A stretch of DNA of 64,000 nt from Haberlea rhodopensis (lineage: Eukaryota > Streptophyta > Magnoliopsida > Lamiales > Gesneriaceae). The stretch is taken from assembly GCA_907163345.1 (NCBI GenBank), contig CAJQUN010000033.1:2807788-2871787 (forward strand). The letters are read 5' to 3'. Below, in pieces: positions 34,474 through 46,360 of this stretch (its first letter is position 1; each line of letters begins with the position of its first letter). The position numbers and the translations under genes are program-made. The notes below the pieces were generated by a model. The model worked only from the letters and a program-made list of their open reading frames with translations, ran no database searches and was not told the origin of the DNA.

Positions 34474-35732
34474 ATGTCTGATGAGAATAATATGAATTCT
34501 CAACAAAATAATCCTTTCCATAACTATCAAAAAACAGGTTCAGAAGGGTTTTCATTTCCTTTAATTTCTTATCAAAATAATTTCAACCCTTTTATGAACG
34601 ACCAGCTGAAGCATCATCAAAACCCTAATGAATTGATCCGTTCCAAATGAGTTTCACAGGCTGTTTGAATGAGTACAACACTGTGTCAAGTGCTTTCGAC
34701 TTGTCTTGCTCATCATCTGATCATGCAGTTTATAACTCTGTAAATAATGATTCATCAAATCATAATGTTATTTCTGTTGCTGAAAATCCATTGTCAGCAA
34801 ATTCTTCGGTATCGGTTCTTCATCAGAGGCTGGAGCAGAAGGAGGTTCTTCAAGGAGCAAGATTAAAGATCTGCATCTAAAGTGTGTGAAGATGGGATGC
34901 GAAGTCTAAAAAAAGTAGGTTTATTTATTTTTTTATTTTTTTGCTAACTTGAATCTTTTACCAAAATAACATCAAGTTAAGGTGAGTTTCTTTATTTTTC
35001 TATCTACTAGGAACTGGATTTTGACATTTGAACAAGTTGTCATAATTAAATGCTTTATTAAGTTCTGTTAATGTGGGGACCATAAAATTTTATTAATTTA
35101 GAGAAATTATTAATTATTAAAAAGAAAAACTGTCACCTCCAGTTTTCCAGTTTGTTTGAGTCAATTCTATTAAGGATACATGAAGAAAAAGCAAACAATC
35201 CCCACATTATCCAGCACCTCTTGGGGTTGTTTGATTACTAATTATATAAATTTTGTGGGTGATCATAATGTTTCTTTTCTGATGCAAAACCCTGTCAATA
35301 ATTTTTTCTGATATTTTTTCAGCAGCAAGCAGAAAGAGAAAACAGAGGGAGAAAAGGCCAAGAGAAGCACGCTTTGCCTTCATGACTAAGAGCGAGACAG
35401 ATATTCTTGAAGATGGATATAGATGGAGAAAATATGGACAAAAAAAAAGAAAAATAGTCACTTTCCAAGGTCCGTGTCTTCAAAAGAATCAAACAAATCC
35501 CAAAATTTCCGTAAAGTATTCACAGAAAATCAAAAAATAACACAATATTCTTTTATAACTCGTCACAAGTTCACTGATCATCAACTCCGAATTTAATCGG
35601 TTTTTTGCATTTCAGGAGTTATACAGATGCACTGGCAAAAAGTCTGGTGTGAAGAAACGTGTAGAGAGATCATTTGAAGATCCTTTACTGGTGATCACAA
35701 CATATGAGGGCCAACACAACCACCATAGCCCC
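34474..35732 (+). pseudogene. WRKY group IIc transcription factor, disrupted and truncated by a gap
   Basis: Three exons are recognisable. Exon 1 starts MSDENNMNSQQNNPFHNYQ, shifts frame at 34647 into MSFTGCLNEYNTVSSAFDLS, then shifts again near SSVS. Exon 2 (35323-35469) gives EKRPREARFAFMTKSE and GYRWRKYGQK. Exon 3 (35616-35732) gives KKRVERSFEDP and TYEGQHNHH before the N gap. The domain order, intron position and linker match the AtWRKY71/28/8 type, nuclear W-box-binding factors. Lesions: after GQK the expected small residues are replaced by an A-rich run that shifts frame; one base is missing in exon 3 where SYYRC should be; and the second zinc cysteine is read as serine (GKKSGV). It cannot fold a normal WRKY domain. 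Confidence 0.85.
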
Positions 35733-36232
35733 NNNNNNNNNNNNNNNNNNNNNNNNNNNNNNNNNNNNNNNNNNNNNNNNNNNNNNNNNNNNNNNNNNNN
35801 NNNNNNNNNNNNNNNNNNNNNNNNNNNNNNNNNNNNNNNNNNNNNNNNNNNNNNNNNNNNNNNNNNNNNNNNNNNNNNNNNNNNNNNNNNNNNNNNNNNN
35901 NNNNNNNNNNNNNNNNNNNNNNNNNNNNNNNNNNNNNNNNNNNNNNNNNNNNNNNNNNNNNNNNNNNNNNNNNNNNNNNNNNNNNNNNNNNNNNNNNNNN
36001 NNNNNNNNNNNNNNNNNNNNNNNNNNNNNNNNNNNNNNNNNNNNNNNNNNNNNNNNNNNNNNNNNNNNNNNNNNNNNNNNNNNNNNNNNNNNNNNNNNNN
36101 NNNNNNNNNNNNNNNNNNNNNNNNNNNNNNNNNNNNNNNNNNNNNNNNNNNNNNNNNNNNNNNNNNNNNNNNNNNNNNNNNNNNNNNNNNNNNNNNNNNN
36201 NNNNNNNNNNNNNNNNNNNNNNNNNNNNNNNN
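35733..36232. other. Assembly gap of 500 N
   Basis: Exactly 500 N, a standard placeholder length, so the true gap size is unknown. The WRKY C-terminus is missing. Open frames drawn across the N run are artefacts. Confidence 0.98.
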
Positions 36233-37260
36233 AAATTATTTCTTTCCAACAATGCTCCTGGTTTTATCTATATAGTGTCTCCCGTTTGTTTTGTGTTCAC
36301 TTTTTCTGTAGAATTAGACAAGCTCACATCATTCATTCAGGTATCTCGGTAATCTCTTAGCTTCACATTTATTAGTTTATGGATATAAATCTAATCTGTT
36401 AGAACTTTTACTTCGGTTGTGGATATCATTTTATAATGCAAATCCAAAGATTTAAAAAATTGGAGGTATAATTTTGTCAAATGAGTTAATCATTGTTATT
36501 ATGGATATACAATCTTTGCATTGTTCACTCTTTATTCAAAAGTGAAAACTACAAGATTTGAGATATAGTGGACTTGCATGAAGCATACTACATGAAAATA
36601 ATCAATCCTAATAAAACTTCGCTCGTTGTAGATAAAATTTACAAGATTCTAATTTGTATTAGTATATTTGTCCGAAGAATTATTAGCGTTCGATTATGCT
36701 TTTGTTTCCAAGACAATAGCAGACATAGAACCTTAATTGAGATCGAAGAAAATCGAGTGATCCTTTGAATCGGAAAGCAGAAAATACTTGCATGTTAAAT
36801 GATTTTAATTGTTTGGAACTTTTCCTAGACTTATATTAATTTGTTGTAGCTCTGAAAGATGTCATGCTAAAGAAAGTAGATTTTGTGTAGTAACGGATCA
36901 TTCTATTCTTAGTACCATTGGCAATAATGTTGTGACTTGTGTATCAATCAGAGAGGCTCCAAAAGGTAAAATCATTCATGGGTATACACTCTCGATGCAA
37001 TTAATAATATAGCTTGTATTTAATAAATGAAGAGGAAAAATAGGCAGAGTTGTAGATGCGACATGAGTTATGTGTTGCAATCGCATGTAATAAGGAACCT
37101 AAAGTTTGCCATGTTAGACCTCTCATATCATGATTGTCCATTGATGTTTTCCATGTTAGACCTCTCGTTGTTATAGCTGTTATTGGTGGGAAGCACTGCA
37201 TCACAATAGGAGTCCATTGAGGTATTATTTCATAATAATGTTAGTTATATTAATTAAGAT
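36233..37260 (+). repeat. Dispersed repeat family, copy A
   Basis: Left part (36240-36540, with ATTTCTTTCCAACAATGCTC) matches 53520-53830 in the same direction and 47380-47680 inverted. The middle (36550-36770) matches 47160-47340 inverted. The right part (36885-37240) matches 49440-49690 inverted, including GGCAATAATGTTGTGACTTG and GGTGGGAAGCACTGCATCAC. The copies share length and order, so this is a real interspersed repeat. I could not assign it to a class. Confidence 0.75.
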
Positions 37261-37266
37261 GTTTTA

Positions 37267-38275
37267 TGTTGGGAAATATTTCTAAGTTTGGTGATAACAA
37301 ACGTCTACTGCTTGAAGTCCACTGCATCGAAGAGCTTACTGATGAAAAGACCGGCAATTGACTCTACAAAGATCCACCGGGTACAGAGACTAAGAGATAT
37401 CGTCCACCGGGTACAGAGACTAAGAGATATCGTCTACCGAGTATAAAGACTAGAAGATATTGTCTACCGAGATCAAAGAGTAGAAGTCATCATCTACCGG
37501 ATGCAGAGAATAGAGGTCTACTGGAACATAGTATCTCAGCCCACTATGTAAATCTATAGGAGATACCAGCAGAGAGTAAAAGGCATTAGCTGACCTAGTC
37601 TAGCAAACAATGTACAAGACACGGCGCTTAATCCAGCAGACTAACCTTCAAGGAGAAGTCAGCAGACGTATAAGGCAAAAGAACAAAATCGAACAGGCTC
37701 ACTCTGACAATAGTACAACAGAGCGCCGCACTACCATATCAGCGCCATCAATCTCGTCAGAATGAACTAGCCGTTGATTAACAAAAATGGAAAGAATACA
37801 AAAGTATTTGGATGAAAATCATAAGCTGATTTTGCGCGGTTCTTTCCATTTGAAGAATAGTTGTTGTTAGACCTCCGAGTCTATAAATACTTCGAAGAAA
37901 GAATGAAGAAAAACTCTCAACACTCTAAATCTTGAATCAACTACATTCAAAAACTAGCAAAACATTCAAAACGCTTAGTGAAATATTCTGAAGTTTTGCA
38001 GAGCAGTATTCAAGTGCTATTAAGATCTTGACGATCAAAGTCTACTGCTCATGAACACTCGAAGATCAAAGTTTTATATTTGTGTGAGTGTTTCAAAAAC
38101 ACGTAACAATTGTGATGTTGTATTGCTATGAGTTTAGTCAAATCTGTGTTGGTGCCTAAGAAGGTTTTATACTGTAAGTGTAAATCAAAGTCTTCTAGTG
38201 TAACCTTCCTGCAAAGGAAGAAGGGGAGACGTAGAAGCATTTGTACTTCGAACTTCCAGAAAGTCAACACAACAG
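37267..38275 (+). repeat. 5' LTR of the SIRE-like element
   Basis: From TGTTGGGAAATATT to about 38275, with a leader (AAATCAAAGTCTTCTAGTG, GGGGAGACGTAGAAGCATTT) that recurs in the LTR fragment ending near 53010. Between 37372 and 37520 are about five imperfect 30-bp tandem units (TCCACCGGGTACAGAGACTA, degenerating to GTCTACCGAG...). A clear primer site was not found, so the 3' border is approximate. Confidence 0.6.
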
Positions 38276-38283
38276 TGGCTATC

Positions 38284-39093
38284 TCGAGTGGTGAACCTCA
38301 GATGGTTGAAAAGGAGAGAGCATCCTGGACAAATGATGAAAAGAAAAAGGCAAACTTGGACAATGTGCTTAAGGACATCTTATTCAAAACATTGGACAAG
38401 AACATGTTCAATAAAATCAAAATGTGTCCTACCGTAAAAGACATCTGGGAAAAGATCGCACAACTATGTGAAGGAAATGATCAAACTAAATAGAACAAGC
38501 TTACTGTTGCTCTACAAAAGTTTGAGAACATCAAGATGATATCTGGAGAAACTCTCAACGAATATGATGAGAGAGTGACGGGAATTATCAACGAACTCAA
38601 CAGTTTGGGCAAAGAACTCTCAAATAGAGAAGTTACTCTAAAAGTGATGAGAGGTCTCTTAAGAGAATGGGATGTGAAGACCATAGCCATGAGAGAATTC
38701 AAAGATTTAAACAAGATCGATCTGCACGATCTTTTTGCTTATTTAAAGGCGTATGAGTTTGAATTCTGCATTCGGGTTGATGATGAACCAAGTACCAGTC
38801 AACCAACGAAAGCCCTTGCTGCATCAGAGTCCCTGTCCACTGCAACAGGGATGACTCCTGAACAAATGTGTACTGATGCAATGGCGATATTTGTCAAGAA
38901 TTTTGGCAAATTTATGAAGAAAAGCCACAAGACATATCATTCTTACCCAACGAAGCAGAACTTCAAAGACATATCAGAAGAAGATGACTGTGTCTGCTTC
39001 AACTGTCACAAACCAGGACACTTTATTGCCGACTGTACCAAACCAAAGAAGGATGATCAAAGGAGGACTTCCAAGGACTACAAAAAAGTCTAA
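38284..39093 (+). pseudogene. SIRE-like Gag, one in-frame stop
   Basis: Frame SSGEPQMVEKERASWTNDEK, then NKIKMCPTVKDIWEKIAQLC, a TAG at 38491, and in the same reading continuation ISGETLNEYDERVTGIINEL and LKVMRGLLREWDVKTIAMRE (UBN2-type Gag). The zinc knuckle is CFNCHKPGHFIADC (about 38994-39035). A C-terminal acidic/coiled-coil region follows in other frames. Apart from the stop and the end of the frame at 39093, the domain is well kept. Confidence 0.85.
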
Positions 39094-39254
39094 GGAGAAA
39101 AGAAAATCATCCAGGAGAGACATAAACCAAAAGGTTCTTGTTGCTGAGGAAAGCAATAGTAAGTGGGCTGATTTAGAATCAGAATCAGAAGAATCATCAA
39201 GCTCCTGAAGAAAAGTGGAGATGAAGGAGTCCACTGTCTCATGACCAATGATGA

Positions 39255-39534
39255 CAGTGAGGTAACTGATTCTAATCTTTTTGAATTTACTCATATTGAA
39301 CTCAACAATGCACTGTAAGACATGATAAATGAATATCAACAGATGTATGAGTCCTTCAAGAACTACAAGACTGAACATACTATCCCGATCGAACAGTGAG
39401 GTAACTGATTCTAATCTTTTTGAATTACTCATGTTGAACTCAACAATGCACTTGTAAGACATGATAAATGAATATCACCAGATGTATGAGTCCTTCAAGA
39501 ACTACAAGACTGAACATACTATCCCGATCGAACA
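39255..39534 (+). repeat. Tandem duplication of about 139 bp in the Gag tail
   Basis: CAGTGAGGTAACTGATTCTA begins at 39255 and again at 39394. The two units are nearly identical and run through CTATCCCGATCGAACAG. The first unit has TTTGAATTTACTC where the second has TTTGAATTACTC, which changes the frame. Confidence 0.9.
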
Positions 39535-40238
39535 GCAGGACAGTAAACTTGATTGTGAACAATCAAGGGAGTTGGAATGCTTAAAGGCAAAAGTAAGTCT
39601 ACTCGAAAAAGAAAAAGACGAAGCTAAATGTGCACATCAGAAACTTATCAATTTGGTTCGCACATGGAACACATCAATGCTAGAAAAGATGAAATACTAG
39701 AGTCGATTAGGCTTGCTGGCTATCTTGCTGGCATAGGCTATATCAACCATGACAGTAAAGCTTCTAGCACAGATCTCAACTGTGTCTGGCGAAAAACAAG
39801 TCTCAAACAATGAACTTTGTTATATCCAGCACAGATATGAACCAAGTGAGTTGGAGTAGAACCTGTCAAGGCAATACTCATTAAGGAACATGCATCACAT
39901 AAATGTATTGGTTATGCCAAGCTAGTAGAGAAGACTAGACCAGTACAGAAGATCAATAATGGACATAGGGCTACTGGTCAGGCAAAACCTAATGGGTATT
40001 ATAATTGTATGCCTGTCCAGAAGAGATATATGCTTCCAAACATGAATCAAAAACCAAACATCATGCATACACTCATTATCACACGCAACACCCTAGAACA
40101 CCATCGCCTTTTACTGCACACACATTTCAGGACACACACAGACCCAAGAGGTTCAGGGTTATCCAAGTGTGTGTCTCGAAAGGGCTAATACTGTCTGGAC
40201 CCAAGTAGGATTGAGTACCAATGGTTTCATCCCTTTAA

Positions 40239-41430
40239 TTGCAGAGATCTAGAATCCAGCAAGTTTGGAGCTCAGAGTGGTTCCTAGACAGTGGATGTTC
40301 TAGACATATGACAGTAAGTGCATGTCTACTGTCTGAGTTAGTAGACACTACCGGACCAAGAATAACGTTCAGTGATAACGCGAAAGGTAGAACCGTGGGT
40401 AAGCGTAAATTATCCATGGTAACATTATTATTAAAGATGTACTGTTAGTTGAAAATTTATGATATAATCTGATTAGCATTAGTCAACTATGTGATAATGG
40501 ACATTCAGTAGAATTCAGTCAGTACACTTGTACAGTAAGATGATCTTACTAAGATCTACTGATGGTAATATACTTCTTGTAGGTAAAATGCATGATAATA
40601 CATATAAGATTGATTGAAGTTTTGATCAGCTAGCCTCACCTACTTGCTTTGCTGCCTTGAATAGTTCCAAAAATTGGCTTTGGCACAAGCGGTTGAGTAA
40701 CTTAAATTTTAAAAATATTGCCAGTCTGCGTAAGCTTAAATTAGTTGATGGATTGCCCTAGATAGAGTTTTCAAAAGACAAGATTTGTTCAGCATGCCAA
40801 CTTGGTAAGCAGATCAGATCTAACTTTAAGAACAGAGGTAGTAAATCTTTTTCTCGTTGCCTAGAGTTGCTGCACATGGATATTTTTGGTCCTATACCAG
40901 TAGCAAGTCTAGGGGGAATGAAGTATACCCTAGTGTTAATAGATGATTTCTCTCGTTTTACGTGGGTCCTGTTTCTAAGTGGCAAAGATCAGTTTACTCC
41001 AAAGCTGATCAAACTACTGAAAAGACTACAAACGAGAAGTCATTTGTGATAGATAGAATTCGCAGTGATAATGGTACTGAGTTTACCAATCAGTCACTCG
41101 AATCATATCTAGATGACCTTGGTATTAAACACGAATAATCCGCTGCTAGAACCCAGCAACAAAATGGAATTGTTGAGCGTATTAATCGCACTTTGAAATA
41201 AGCTGTGTGAACTATGCTTGCAGTCAGAAAGCTCTCAGAGATTTTGGGCAGAAGCAGTTAATACAGCTTGCTATACGCAGAGCATATCGATGATTAATAA
41301 ACGAGCGAACAGAACATCGTATGAGATCTGGAATGGCAGTAAGACAAATATTTCTTATTCCATGCGTTTGGTTGCAAATATTTTATTCATAACAATGGAA
41401 AGACTCGTAACAATATTTTATTCATAACAA
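40239..41430 (+). pseudogene. SIRE-like protease and integrase, broken
   Basis: Protease: SEWFLDSGCSRHMT at about 40268-40310, with the D-S-G catalytic triad. Integrase: zinc-binding region WLWHKRLSNLNFKNIASLRK (about 40675-40735) and KICSACQLGKQ, then the core ELLHMDIFGPIPVASLGG and LVLIDDFSRFTWVLFL, and AARTQQQNGIVERINRTL (frame-shifted, near 41145). Stops occur at 40759, 41048 and 41138. Near 41360-41440 a 30-40 bp stretch (CAAATATTTTATTCATAACA) is duplicated. Confidence 0.85.
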
Positions 41431-42026
41431 TGCGTTTGATGCTAAATCCGATGCATGAATATTTCTTGGCTACTTTACTCTTAGTAAGGCTTTTATAGTG
41501 TTTAATAAATGCACTTGCAGTATAGGAATCTATTCATGTCAAATTTGATGAATCTATTGATAATTCTATCTCTGAACTGCAAATCAATAATTTGAGTAAT
41601 CGATTAGAAAATACGCATATTGATAATGATTACGCTGATGAGTTTGATTACAGTAGAAGGGTCGAATGCATTTTAGAACCAGAAGCCCCAGAAGCACAAG
41701 CAGAGGAGCCTACTGGTACACGAGTTGAACCCTGCTGTCGAGGACGCTACTGAATCTACCCCTACTACAATAGATATCGCAAATACCAACGACGAATCAA
41801 TTTAGTCTACCGAGCTGTCAACTCAAATACCTACTGACGAAGGAACAAACCCCCTTGGACCTTCGCTCCGGTGGAAGAAGAATCATCCACATGAGCAGGT
41901 CATAGGTAACCCTACTGCTCTTCTTAGAACTAGACGATTAATGAATTTCTTCATGGTGCATTCATCTCTCACATAGAACCCAAGAAAATAGATGATGCTA
42001 TTTTAGATTCAAATTGGGTAGAAGTT

Positions 42027-43480
42027 ATGCAAGAAGAACTTAACCAATTTGAGAGAAATAAACTTTTGCACTTAGTACCACGTTCACCGCATCACACTAT
42101 TATAGGTACTAGATGTGTATTTAGAAATAATTTGGTCGAGAACGGTACAGTAATCAGGAATAAAGCAAGATTAGTTGTACAGGGATACAAACAGGAAGAA
42201 GGCATTGATTTTGATGAGACATTTGCCCCTGCAGCCCGATTAGAAGCTATTCGTATATTTCTTGCATTTGATGCATTCAAGGACTTTAAAGTCTATCAGG
42301 TGGACGTTAAGAGTGATTTTCTTAACAGCAAACTCGGAGAAGAGGTTTATGTTGAACAACCTCCTCGGTTTGAAAACCATCAGCAGCCTTCCTTTGTTTA
42401 TAAACTAGACAAAGCTTTGTATGGCCTGAAACAAGCTCCCCTAGCATGGTATGAAACCCTATCAAAGTATTTGACTAGGCATAACTTTATCATTGGCACG
42501 GTGGACAAGACCCTTTTTAAATTCACAAAGGGTGACCATACTTTACTAGTTCAGATAAATGTTGATATTATTTTTGGCAGTACTAACCCAAAACTTTGCA
42601 AGAGATTTCTAAACTCATGCATGATCAGTTTGAGATGAGAATGATGGGGGAATGTCGTTCTCAGTCTGCCGAGGGAATTCTTATCAACCAGTCGAACTAT
42701 ATAAAGGAGCTATTAAAGAAGTATGTTATGAGCACTAGTTCACCAGCAACCACTTCCATGAGCTCATCTGCTAAACTAGATTTGGATGAAGCAGGCATAC
42801 CAGTAGAAGTAACCGTGTATCGCGGTATTATCAGATCTATACTATACTTGACATCCAGCAGACCTGACATCGTGTTTGTTGTATGTATGTGTGCTCACTT
42901 CCAAGCTAATCATAAGCAATCGCACTACCCTGCTGCAAAGAGGATTCTTAAGTATTTAAAAGGAACTGAAAATGTTAAGCCTCTGGTATCCCAAGGATTT
43001 CACATTTAATTTAATTGGAGATTTAGATGCTGATTGTGCGGGCTGTAAGATTGATAAGAAGAGTACCAGTGCATACTGTCAATTCCTAGGAGATAGATTG
43101 TTCTCATGGGGTTGCAAGAAGCAAATATTCATCGCAACGTCTACTGCAGAAGCAGAATACCTTGCTGCTGGAAGTTATTGTGCTCAACCACTATGGACCA
43201 ACAGCAACTAAGAGACTATGGAATTGAGTCCCCTGAGGCACCGATATTTTGTATAATACGTCTGTCATCGCTATCACATATAATCCAGTTATTCATTCTT
43301 GGACAAGCATATTGATATTCGTCATCACTTCACCCGAGATCATGTAATGAAGAAGAAAATTCGGTTGGAATACATATTTACCGAACAACAAGCAGTAGTC
43401 ATCTTCACAAAAACCCCTACCAGACGCTATGTTTTCATATTTTCACAATATACTTGGCATAGTTGATACAACTAAGTGAT
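42027..43480 (+). pseudogene. SIRE-like reverse transcriptase and RNase H, broken
   Basis: RT: RARLVVQGYKQEEGIDFDET (with KA for RA), QVDVKSDFLNSKLGEEVYVE and KALYGLKQAPLAWYETL. The catalytic box that should be YVDD reads INVDIIFGS near 42565, so the first tyrosine and one aspartate are lost. A frameshift near 42600 leads to ILINQSNYIKELLKKYVM and SSRPDIVFVVCMCAHFQ. RNase H pieces: DADCAGCKIDKKSTSAYCQF and ATSTAEAEYLAAGSYC, then a shift to LRDYGIESPEAPIFC. The catalytic-site loss alone would abolish activity. Confidence 0.88.
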
Positions 43481-43510
43481 CTTAATTGTTTAACTTCTCA
43501 TATATGCTCA

Positions 43511-43575
43511 ATTAAGGGGGAATTACATTTTAGATATTGCATAAATTTAGGGGGAATATTATTTGAGGGGGAATT
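43511..43575 (+). other. Repeated polypurine-tract-like sites after pol
   Basis: Three purine runs (AAGGGGGAATT, TAGGGGGAATA, GAGGGGGAATTTG) occur within 65 bp directly after pol. Multiple tracts of this kind are known in SIRE-type elements upstream of the env-like ORF. Confidence 0.6.
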
Positions 43576-44021
43576 TGTGTCTTTCGAAGGCCTACTGACG
43601 CTAAGCTGGTAAAACAATTACCTGATGCAGTATAGTTTACTACAGTATAGTTTACTACTTAACCAGTAGACTCTACATACCAGTGGACATTACCACGTAC
43701 GCTAAGCTATTAATAACCTTCATTAAATATTAACCATTTGGAACGTTGGATTTCAAAATTTATCTCATATTAATGTTTAATTATTTCGGTCTCGCTTTAA
43801 TCGTGTCTGTTTCATTGTATTTCAAAATTATTTTTGCTTAGATGAGGGACACGTGTCCATGTGTCCTTTCATCTACAGTACAACGTTACATCTCCCTTCT
43901 TCTTTAACCGCAATTAGCATTTTCAATTTTCACTTTCACCATTTCAGATTTACTATGCTAACATGCGTTCAAAGCAAATTTTTAGAGACCTTGTACATTT
44001 TCTCATCGTTTCGAAATCATC

Positions 44022-45452
44022 ATGTTGAAGACCAGCCAACCAAGTTTTGTCACCAACGCTGTCCACATTGATTTTGAATCAGTCTGCACAAGCTCCGATG
44101 ACGTAATGATAAGCATGTTCAGATGTCTGGGACTTGGGGCTAGTGGTTATGTTAAGCCTGACTCCAATATTCTACAAGGAAGCCCTAATGGAATTTTATG
44201 CTTTAGCGAAAGTGGTCAACAACTCAGTGGTGGCTTCTGTTTCAAACCAATCAGTGACTGTCACCCAAGAGGGTTTCACTACCCAACTGAGCCTTCCCAC
44301 TGTTGAGCTCACTGATTCATCTGCCATCTCCATCTCCATCTCCATCTCCATCTCCATCTCCATTCGAGATGAGATGAGTACTTTGTTTTACGAGTCTGGC
44401 CACCGGCTGCGAACCCCTCCGTTCACGAAGATTTTGATGAAGAATCAATTCAGAGTGTTGGCAGACATTGTTTTTAAGGGTCTGCTGTGCAAAGCTAATT
44501 CCTTTGACGTCATCACTCCGGAGAAATTTGAAGTGATGTGTGCCGTCGTCAAGGGTTTAGCTGTCAACTGGTCTATGATCATGTTTCAAGTGCTGACTTG
44601 TATGGTCGAATCAGTCAAGGATCATTCAGGCTTCGCTCTTCCATTAAGTCGTATTTGGGAAGCATGAGTGTTCTGGTGGGTACTATTCACAATTTCCATC
44701 CAACTCGGCTCCTCAAAGCCAAGTACCTTTTGACGCACCGGAAAGCAACCAATGGAGGTTACTGATCGAAGGATGGTTGATGTGGCTCCGACAGTGGTCT
44801 CCATGGTAAACTTGGCTAATGTAGTCTCAGTCGACGAATCATCCTCTGCTGCAGCACAACCCCTTACCTCTATTGAACCCCTTTATATGTCCAGTCAACA
44901 TCCAACCCTACCGGATGTTGATCCTTTAAACGTAGACATCGCCATTGAGTCAGTCGTTCATCAAGTCAACCTCACGTCAGAGGATGATGAATCTACTGAC
45001 AACTTGACTTCCTCAACCAATGCCTTAGCCCTCATTTCATCTCCTCCTTCTCAACCCGAACAACCCCAATACATTATTGAACCCACTATTGCCACATTTT
45101 TCTCAGCCTCAGATAGAACCCTTAAACCAACTTCCTTTTTGTTTTTGCAAATTTTCCTTTAACAACTCCTCACCTATCCCCACTGCCTACCAGCCTGGAG
45201 ATCCCTGTCGAGGTGATGTTCACAAATTTTGCTCCTAGTGAGATTGTTGCATCTACTGCTATGACTGTTGTTGTATCTGTTGATGTGTCTGCGGCTGCTA
45301 CTTCTGCTATACCAATCTTTGCTACTGTTGAATCTGATAGAGATGGTTTTTCTACTGATGCTCAGACTATCGCCAGTGATCAACCTGAGGATTGATTTGA
45401 CTTTCCTGATCTTGAAGTCGACGATATGCCTCCCTCTGTGACTGATCAGCTG

Positions 45453-45501
<49 letters not shown>

Positions 45502-46360
45502 TTAAAGTTGGTTAACTGATGTTAAAATAATTTTAATTATTTTTTTTTTTTAATTATGCTTCCCTTGATAACAGCCTAATTTGCAAAATATTTTTAAACA
45601 AAAATTGTAGATTTATGTCTTATCTTTCATATGGCTTTGGAATCACTCTATTTGGATATCACGAGAAAGTTATGCACAATCTATCAAGACATGTACATGC
45701 AGAAATTTAAATACGTACACTTCAAAATTAAATTTTTCCTTCTTGTAGTTTCCGCAAAAACTCAATACATGAAAGTTGTAGCATAGTCATCTTTTTAATA
45801 AAATTGATCTTGTCATATTTCGTCAAATTTCAGCGAAAGTTTAAGCCGTTATACTAAAATTCGTGATAGTCAAACACATATATCAAACATAGATGCAAGT
45901 ATTAGACTCGGGTTGCCTTCGGGCAGCCCTTCTCTTCAACCCCCTAGCCCTCCTCCTTGTGTTGCGTCTTCTCATTCCACTTCCAACTCTAAATCCTTAA
46001 TCAAATCGGGTTTTTTAAACAATAAAAAATCGGATTTGTTTAAGAATGATGTGAGCAAGACCCCAAGCTCCATCATCTTCTAATTCCTCTTCTTCCTCAG
46101 CCCTGCAAAGATACATAGATGAATCATCAAAGGGTCAAGTCAATTGGGATGCTTGGAAAAATGAAGAATTCAATGACCCGGAAATGAAAACTTACATGAA
46201 TGAGAAACTAACTAGGGAATATTTGGAAAAGCATGATCACGACAACTCTTGGGCACATTGTGAGGAAGAGTCAGATGAAGATGGCATGCCCCCATGGGTC
46301 CCTCCTCCAAAAGTCATCACGTCATCGAAGAAGTATGACCTTAGAAGCCATCACAAATAG
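44022..46360 (+). pseudogene. Env-position ORF of the SIRE-like element, broken
   Basis: Begins MLKTSQPSFVTNAVHIDFES, shifts near 44130 and continues FYKEALMEFYALAKVV and CKANSFDVITPEKFEVMCAV. It has a low-complexity S/T/P-rich centre (44752-45400) and ends QVNWDAWKNEEFNDPEMKTY to KKYDLRSHHK and a stop at 46360. The N-terminal block resembles the conserved region of the plant-wide protein encoded 3' of pol in SIRE/Maximus Copias. Its role is unknown, and an envelope function is not established. There are at least four frame breaks. An (ATCTCC)n microsatellite (44324-44363) encodes an ISISIS run, and an AT-rich block (about 45455-45903) interrupts the C-terminal third. Confidence 0.7.
45455..45903. 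repeat. AT-rich insertion with (TA)n inside the env-position ORF
   Basis: The ORF is readable up to TGATCAGCTG at about 45452 and again from RLGLPSGSPSLQPPSPPP at about 45909. The block between starts with a (TA)n tract of about 44 bp and has no coding match. The ends are not defined by a target duplication. Confidence 0.45.

Larger units (their letters stand above)
37267..46360 (+). mobile_element. SIRE/Maximus-like Ty1-copia element, decayed
   Basis: Left LTR starts TGTTGGGAAATATTTC. Gag, protease, integrase, RT and RNase H follow in Copia order. Several purine tracts come next, then an extra long ORF region in the envelope position, the hallmark of the SIRE/Maximus lineage. No 3' LTR was recognised before the SINE-like sequence at 46569. 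A related LTR fragment lies at 52285-53085. Stops and frameshifts affect every domain. Confidence 0.8.

Noticed and set aside
35649..36360. Open frames of 185-218 codons
   Set aside because: They run through 500 N; only the first 28 residues of one (the WRKY exon 3) are real sequence.
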